DNA of 64,000 nt. Source: Evansella halocellulosilytica (GTDB lineage: Bacteria; Bacillota; Bacilli; Bacillales; Salisediminibacteriaceae). The stretch lies in NCBI RefSeq assembly GCF_002335745.1, contig NZ_NIST01000001.1, forward strand, positions 216,156-280,155, written 5' to 3'. Position numbers and translations under genes: made by a program. Positions within the stretch are counted from its first letter, which is position 1; every line of letters starts with the position of its first letter. The notes beneath the pieces were generated by a model that saw only the letters and a program-made list of their open reading frames with translations, made no database searches and had not been told where the DNA came from. Of the stretch, positions 59,889 to 64,000 are shown in pieces.

Positions 59889-61402
59889 TCCACCGTGTAC
59901 ACTAAATTCTTTGTTTTATTTACTGTCTCCGCATGTGTATAAGAACCCCAGCGATTTCTAACGTATATGTCAAAATCAAATTGATGTGTAACTCTTCTAG
60001 ACAAATTAGATCTTCTGTAAGTTAATTCCCCGTCTTCACTCACATCCTGAGGAACAATACCTTGGTAATTAATACCTGCTCTATCCCCAACAATACGCAG
60101 ACTGTCTTCTACATCTATTCTGAGGTCTCTTATAGTTCTTTGGTATGAGTTAACTTGAGCTTCTACTGTTGTCGGAAAGTTCATTGTCTCTCCTGAAAAT
60201 GGTTCTTCTTGATAGGTAACAATATTTCGAACATTATTAATAGTTGCATAGTAATTACCGAAAGGAAGGAGACCAATAACTGAACTAAAATTAAATGAGT
60301 ATGAACCATTAACTTCTACAAATGACCTAGCTGAATAAAATATATCCGCTATATTGGGGTAGACAACTTCCAAAGTTATATTATCTAGCCGTATATATGA
60401 TTCATCTGCAAATGGTACTATTTCCCCTGTCTCCTCCAAATACAAATACCGTCCATCATTAGTTATTTGTAAATGCAAGAAACTATTATTAGTTACATTT
60501 GTCCCTTCAGCTAAATCATCAATATGCCCAATTGGCCACACCCACTTTATTACATCTGTTAAAACATTTTCTGATATCACGGGCCAATTAGTTGAAACTT
60601 TATAATAACCCCAATCATTACTATATGTTGTTAACCGACTATCAACTCTTTTAAAATTGTAATCTGGGACATCGGGAATAATACTTCCTTGCACACTTAT
60701 ATTGCGTTCTTCACCTTCCTTTTCATTAATTATAGGATTAACTTCTTTTTCAACAAAAGGGAAAAACCAATTTTCATTAGAAAATAATACATCTTTTTGC
60801 TCTTTTAAGTTATTAAGTTCTTTACTTTCACTAAAACTAAGACTTTCTTTATTATCAAGATTTGATATTAACCCCTCTAAGTTGATTGAATCTTCTTCGA
60901 CAACTTTTTTGTAACTCCTTGGTAATTCACCTTCAAAATAAAGGATTTGTTCGTTCTCATTAATACCTACCGCTAATTTAAGAACCACCTTATTTTCCAA
61001 GTCATAATTAATTGGCAAAAGTAATGGTTTAAATGCACTTTCTTCTATAGTTGCAGATAATATATTATATGCACTATCTGTATTTTTGAAATCTATAACT
61101 TTTGCATTAGATTCTTTTAAAGCGAGGTTTAAAGAATCATATATTTCGCCTGAAGATTCAATTATTAACTTCCCATTTGGATAATCTATTGTCCCCTCAA
61201 GAAACACCTTGCCATTTTCATAAGAAAAATCCTCCAATTGTAACCTTGAATCTAAATCACTTTTTGAATTTAATCCATGAATTTGGTCATCATAGAGTAC
61301 TCCTAAAATTTCATCATCATTTTCTGCATAGACAGTGTAATTTGAAAAAATTACTATACCTATAATTATTGCTAATACAAAACAATTAGAAATTTTTATC
61401 AT
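59885..61402 (-). CDS. Unrecognised exported protein
   Basis: A ~505-residue protein with a signal peptide (MIKISNCFVLAIIIGIVIFS, cleavage near VYA-EN). The mature part looks beta-rich. Short Asn/Ser-rich strands make up ~30-170 (DYPNGKLIIESSGEIYDSLN), an acidic linker follows at ~190-250, and a C-terminal domain at ~260-505 contains RVTHQFDFDIYVRNRWGSYT. No catalytic motif or known repeat was recognised. The ATG at 61402 has GGAGG upstream. It is the first gene of a two-gene operon with the membrane protein at 59319; both are AT-rich. A surface or secreted role is inferred from the signal peptide only. Confidence 0.72.
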   Translation of the reverse strand: MIKISNCFVLAIIIGIVIFSNYTVYAENDDEILGVLYDDQIHGLNSKSDLDSRLQLEDFSYENGKVFLEGTIDYPNGKLIIESSGEIYDSLNLALKESNAKVIDFKNTDSAYNILSATIEESAFKPLLLPINYDLENKVVLKLAVGINENEQILYFEGELPRSYKKVVEEDSINLEGLISNLDNKESLSFSESKELNNLKEQKDVLFSNENWFFPFVEKEVNPIINEKEGEERNISVQGSIIPDVPDYNFKRVDSRLTTYSNDWGYYKVSTNWPVISENVLTDVIKWVWPIGHIDDLAEGTNVTNNSFLHLQITNDGRYLYLEETGEIVPFADESYIRLDNITLEVVYPNIADIFYSARSFVEVNGSYSFNFSSVIGLLPFGNYYATINNVRNIVTYQEEPFSGETMNFPTTVEAQVNSYQRTIRDLRIDVEDSLRIVGDRAGINYQGIVPQDVSEDGELTYRRSNLSRRVTHQFDFDIYVRNRWGSYTHAETVNKTKNLVYTVE

Positions 61403-61704
61403 TTTTCCCTCCATTAAACAAAATTTATTAAAAATTCCAATAAATTAACTATAAAATAAATCTAACAAACATTCAATTTTTTTAAAGTATTTTTTTAAAA
61501 CAGTACCTTTATCACACTTTTAGCAAATGACGAAAAAAAACAGACTCTGTGATATTTGATTCCTAATCAAGAAAGATATTTAATGTTACTATTTACATTA
61601 AGGTAAGAAACACACAGGAATACCTAGAGTAGTCTGAGAGCAAATCTGTAAAATTTTTCTTGAAGCTCACATCATTTCATGTTAGTATTACAAAAATTAC
61701 TAAA

Positions 61705-61985
61705 TGCAATGATGAGAAGAGTAGATAAATAATTTCTTTACAGAGAGCTCCGGGAGCTGAAAAGGAGTAAGAATGATTTTATTGAACCAAGTCTCTGAGT
61801 AGTACACTGGATCCTTTATGGTGATAGTGTAACGGGAGCTCCCGTTATAGAGCTAGGGTATAAGCAGCTTCTTTGCCGTACCCGAAAAGATTAATATGGT
61901 GACGTATTAATAAACTGGGGTGGCACCGCGATTCTATAATCTCGCCCCCAAGACTGATGTCTTGGGGGGCGGGATTTTTTATTTT
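61705..61985 (+). promoter_or_regulatory. T-box riboswitch controlling an MFS transporter
   Basis: Canonical T-box parts appear in order: Stem I with GATGAGAAGAGTAG, AG-bulge region CAGAGAGC and the return strand TTGAACCAAGTCTCTGAGTA; the T-box GGGTGGCACCGCG at ~61918; and a GC-rich terminator. The antiterminator bulge reads TGGC, predicting a tRNA with G at position 73. The specifier strand GAACCAAGT most plausibly offers CAA (Gln) or AGT (Ser), both tRNAs with G73; I cannot fix the register by eye. Uncharged tRNA would allow readthrough into the transporter. Confidence 0.93.
61940..61985 (+). terminator. T-box-controlled transcription terminator
   Basis: ATCTCGCCCCCAAGAC pairs with GTCTTGGGGGGCGGGAT around TGAT, followed by T6 and ATTTT. 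It competes with the antiterminator formed by the T-box sequence just upstream. It ends ~30 bp before the transporter start. Confidence 0.93.
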
Positions 61986-62018
61986 CTAGAAAAAATCACT
62001 TAACAGGGAGGACTGGAA

Positions 62019-63296
62019 TTGGATTTTAAAAAAATTATTCATTCGTGGAAATATCCAAGTATTTTATTGTTTGGTATTGGTATTTCAAATATTGGAGCGT
62101 GGATCTATTTTATTGCATTAAATCTAATTGTTTTTAATATGACTGGTTCTGCATTGGCAGTTGCAGCACTCTATATCATTAGACCTTTAGCAACGTTATT
62201 TATTAACTTATGGAGTGGTAGTTTTATTGATCGTTTGAATAAAAAATACGTCATGATTTTTTTAGATATTTTGCAAGGAACACTAATCGTTTGTTTAGCG
62301 ATTTTTTCGACTTCGTTATGGATGATCTACGTTCTTGTCTTTTTAATTAATATGGCTTCTTCTGTATATGAACCAACATCATTTAGTTATATTACGAGGC
62401 TAATCCCACGAGAAAAAAGACAAAGATTTAACTCTTTAATAAGTCTTATAGATTCAGGAGCATTTTTCATTGGACCTGCCGTTACTGGGTTGTTATTTAT
62501 GATTGGATCCCCCATTTATGCAATTTACATGAACGCTTTAGCGTTCTTCTTTTCAGCTATCGTAACTTTATTTATGCCAAATGTAGAGAAGAACGATATT
62601 AAAAATATAACAACCGAACAAAAATTGTCCTTGAAATTACTAAAAGAGGATTGGATTGTTGTTTTGCAGTTTAGCCGTAAGTTTATATATGTAATGACGA
62701 TTTATTTCTTATTTAGTGTATTTATCGTCATGCAAACAGCTATTGATTCACTTGAAGTTGCATTTTCAAAAGAGGTCATTTCTCTTTCTGATAGCGAATA
62801 TGGTTTTCTCGTAAGTATTGCAGGAGCAGGTATTTTAGTAGGAGCATTAATCAACGTCATCTTCACGAAAAATCTAGCAATTTCTATGTTAATCGGAGCT
62901 GGAGCTGTCATGGTTTCAGTAGGTTATATTATTTTTGCGTTCTCCAACCATTTTTTAATTGCAGCGATAGGCGTATTTTTGTTGGCATTTGCTAATGCCT
63001 TTGCAAACACAGGTTTTTATACATTCTATCAAAACAATATTCCAGTAGAAGTAATCGGAAGAATAGGCAGTCTTTATGGGTTTGTTGAAGCTTTTTTAAT
63101 TATTATTGCAACAGCTATCTTTGCAATAGGTGCTCAAGTTCTTTCCATACAAGTTACTGTAATAACAGGTGCACTAATGATGTTCGTATTAACAATCGTA
63201 TTATTTAGTCTTACTTCTCAACCATCAAAAAATAAGTTTTATAAAACTGTACCAGAGGACATGAGAACAAGCGATAGTTTGTCTAATCAAGCATGA
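62019..63296 (+). CDS. MFS transporter (MFS_3 type) under T-box control
   Basis: A 425-residue major-facilitator protein with ~11-12 membrane helices. LATLFINLWSGSFIDRLNKK is the loop 2-3 motif A (G-x3-D-R), and TSFSYITRLIPREKRQRFNS is typical of MFS_3/enterobactin-exporter-like members. GFLVSIAGAGILVGALINVI opens the second half. The start is TTG 62019 with GGGAGGA upstream. T-box control implies a link to an amino acid, so it may import one or export a toxic relative; MFS_3 members are usually exporters. Specificity depends on the specifier, read here as Gln or Ser without certainty. Confidence 0.88.
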   Translation: MDFKKIIHSWKYPSILLFGIGISNIGAWIYFIALNLIVFNMTGSALAVAALYIIRPLATLFINLWSGSFIDRLNKKYVMIFLDILQGTLIVCLAIFSTSLWMIYVLVFLINMASSVYEPTSFSYITRLIPREKRQRFNSLISLIDSGAFFIGPAVTGLLFMIGSPIYAIYMNALAFFFSAIVTLFMPNVEKNDIKNITTEQKLSLKLLKEDWIVVLQFSRKFIYVMTIYFLFSVFIVMQTAIDSLEVAFSKEVISLSDSEYGFLVSIAGAGILVGALINVIFTKNLAISMLIGAGAVMVSVGYIIFAFSNHFLIAAIGVFLLAFANAFANTGFYTFYQNNIPVEVIGRIGSLYGFVEAFLIIIATAIFAIGAQVLSIQVTVITGALMMFVLTIVLFSLTSQPSKNKFYKTVPEDMRTSDSLSNQA

Positions 63297-63478
63297 TTTG
63301 TCCTTCAAGTTATCTTTGTTATTTCGTGTCATTTCCTTTATAACGGAGGAAGGTCGTTCAGCAAGCAATTTTGAAGGGAATAGAGTTCAATTCTCCTTAT
63401 CCTTATCTGCAAGCAAATGATGCTTGCCTGCTGTTCACTTAGTGCAAATCATAGTGGCGAAAGCCTTTTAAAATGAAG

Positions 63479-63525
63479 ACAAGTGCCTGGCACCTGGATA
63501 TTTATCCCAGGTGCCAGGCACTTGT
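63479..63525. repeat. GTGCCTGGCAC-type hairpin palindrome
   Basis: ACAAGTGCCTGGCACCTGG and its exact reverse complement form a perfect 19-bp stem around a 9-nt loop. Apart from the loop it matches the element at 57211. It lies between the convergent MFS and M14 genes, where it may terminate transcription. The rest of 63297-63627 holds nothing I can support. Confidence 0.78.
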
Positions 63526-63627
63526 AAAAAATTAGGTAACAATGGAATGGGATTCCATTATGCCCTGGTGTTAAATGTGATCACGCGTGCGTTTTTGTTT
63601 GCCCGACACACACGATATTCTAATATG

Positions 63628-64000
63628 TTAGTTCGGTCTTCCGATACTTGGGCTTCCGTAAGGGATTTCCTCATCGTAAAATTCAGGGTCGATCTCATAC
63701 ACTTCTCCCGTTGCAAAGCCGCGTAATGTTTCATAAAGACCGATATAAGATTGCTTCGTATACTGACCATTTGCTTTTTGACCAGTATGTCCATATGGGT
63801 GCTGCTGTCCACGTGTTTCATAAAGCATGATAGCTGCACCATTCATGGAGTAACTCCCTAAAGCTGTACCAGGCAAGTTTACCTCAGGATATCTTGAAAC
63901 AGCTGAAAATGGAGAATTTCCTTTTTGTAAAGATTGATAGACGAGGCTATTAACTTGTTTTGATAGATTTAGGGAATCCTCTTCGAGCTGATAATCTACA
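63628..64000 (-). CDS. M14-family zinc carboxypeptidase, C-terminal part (gene runs off the right edge)
   Basis: The last ~123 residues of a longer protein; the 5' end lies beyond the window. The visible part reads DYQLEEDSLNLSKQVNSLVY, then PEVNLPGTALGSYSMNGAAI and MLYETRGQQHPYGHTGQKAN, where the Glu of YETRG fits the catalytic glutamate region of M14 carboxypeptidases. The tail contains YIGLYETLRGFATGEVYEID and ends PSIGRPN. The zinc-binding HxxE and distant His must lie outside the window. Likely a secreted or cell-wall peptidase. Confidence 0.75.
   Translation of the reverse strand, partial: VDYQLEEDSLNLSKQVNSLVYQSLQKGNSPFSAVSRYPEVNLPGTALGSYSMNGAAIMLYETRGQQHPYGHTGQKANGQYTKQSYIGLYETLRGFATGEVYEIDPEFYDEEIPYGSPSIGRPN

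Overview
The window is chromosomal DNA from a Gram-positive endospore-former of the Bacillaceae. The evidence is strong AGGAGG-type ribosome binding sites, a SpoIID-family protein, an NsrR/Hmp pair whose three cysteines match the Bacillus NsrR positions, a YkvR-like protein, a T-box riboswitch, an LCP protein and an LPXTG surface protein. Acidic exported proteins suggest an alkaliphilic or halotolerant relative, but that is only an inference. No tRNA, rRNA, CRISPR or prophage genes are visible. The only intact mobile element is one IS3-family insertion.

Layout. (1) 1-8.75 kb, minus strand: an exopolysaccharide operon. It reads Wzz-type co-polymerase, BY-kinase, CpsB/YwqE phosphatase, a 650-bp leader, CapD/EpsC dehydratase, PglE-type aminotransferase, PglC-type phosphoglycosyl transferase, PglD-type acetyltransferase and two glycosyltransferases (the last runs off the edge). 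The leader holds a probable EAR (epsC) antitermination RNA and a candidate Spo0A-box promoter. A divergent LCP ligase starts at 9.0 kb. (2) 10-14 kb: an SRPBCC protein, a NERD-domain protein and an NlpC/P60 cell-wall hydrolase, separated by arrays of a 21-bp repeat. (3) 14-28.4 kb: a surface-adhesion region. It has two paralogous LytS-like sensor kinases (one frameshifted by an exact 7-bp tandem duplication), a 2069-residue LPXTG adhesin, remnants of a second adhesin gene with an AraC/SDR pair lying between them, a response regulator with a SARP-type output, and a receiver-like protein lacking its phosphoacceptor aspartate. A shared 20-bp box precedes the adhesin, the remnant and the receiver-like gene, which suggests one regulon. 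(4) 28.4-33 kb: a large 21-bp repeat array, a membrane protein, two luciferase-like oxidoreductases and YkvR. (5) 33-41.1 kb, minus strand: a catabolic operon (CMD protein, beta-hydroxyacid dehydrogenase, TAXI-TRAP importer, aldehyde dehydrogenase, DASS permease). It has a clear sigma-A promoter, a perfect 28-bp palindrome as probable operator, and an adjacent FCD-type GntR regulator. (6) 42-46 kb: a second NlpC/P60 hydrolase, nsrR and divergent hmp with NsrR boxes. (7) 46-55 kb, minus strand: a murein-sugar recycling operon (murQ, CUT1 ABC importer, nagZ, murR-type regulator, anmK). It carries repeated palindromic boxes upstream of murQ, a cre-like site and an internal array of 52-bp stem-loop repeats. 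(8) 55-64 kb: a 47-bp repeat array, the IS3 element, a SpoIID/LytB protein, two unrecognised AT-rich genes, a T-box-controlled MFS transporter, and the end of an M14 carboxypeptidase.

Intergenic space is unusually rich in short tandem arrays. Two families of unrelated sequence both repeat at 21 bp, two helical turns. The most interesting candidates are these arrays, the adhesin/SARP/receiver regulon with its shared promoter box, and the 7-bp duplication that splits one kinase gene.
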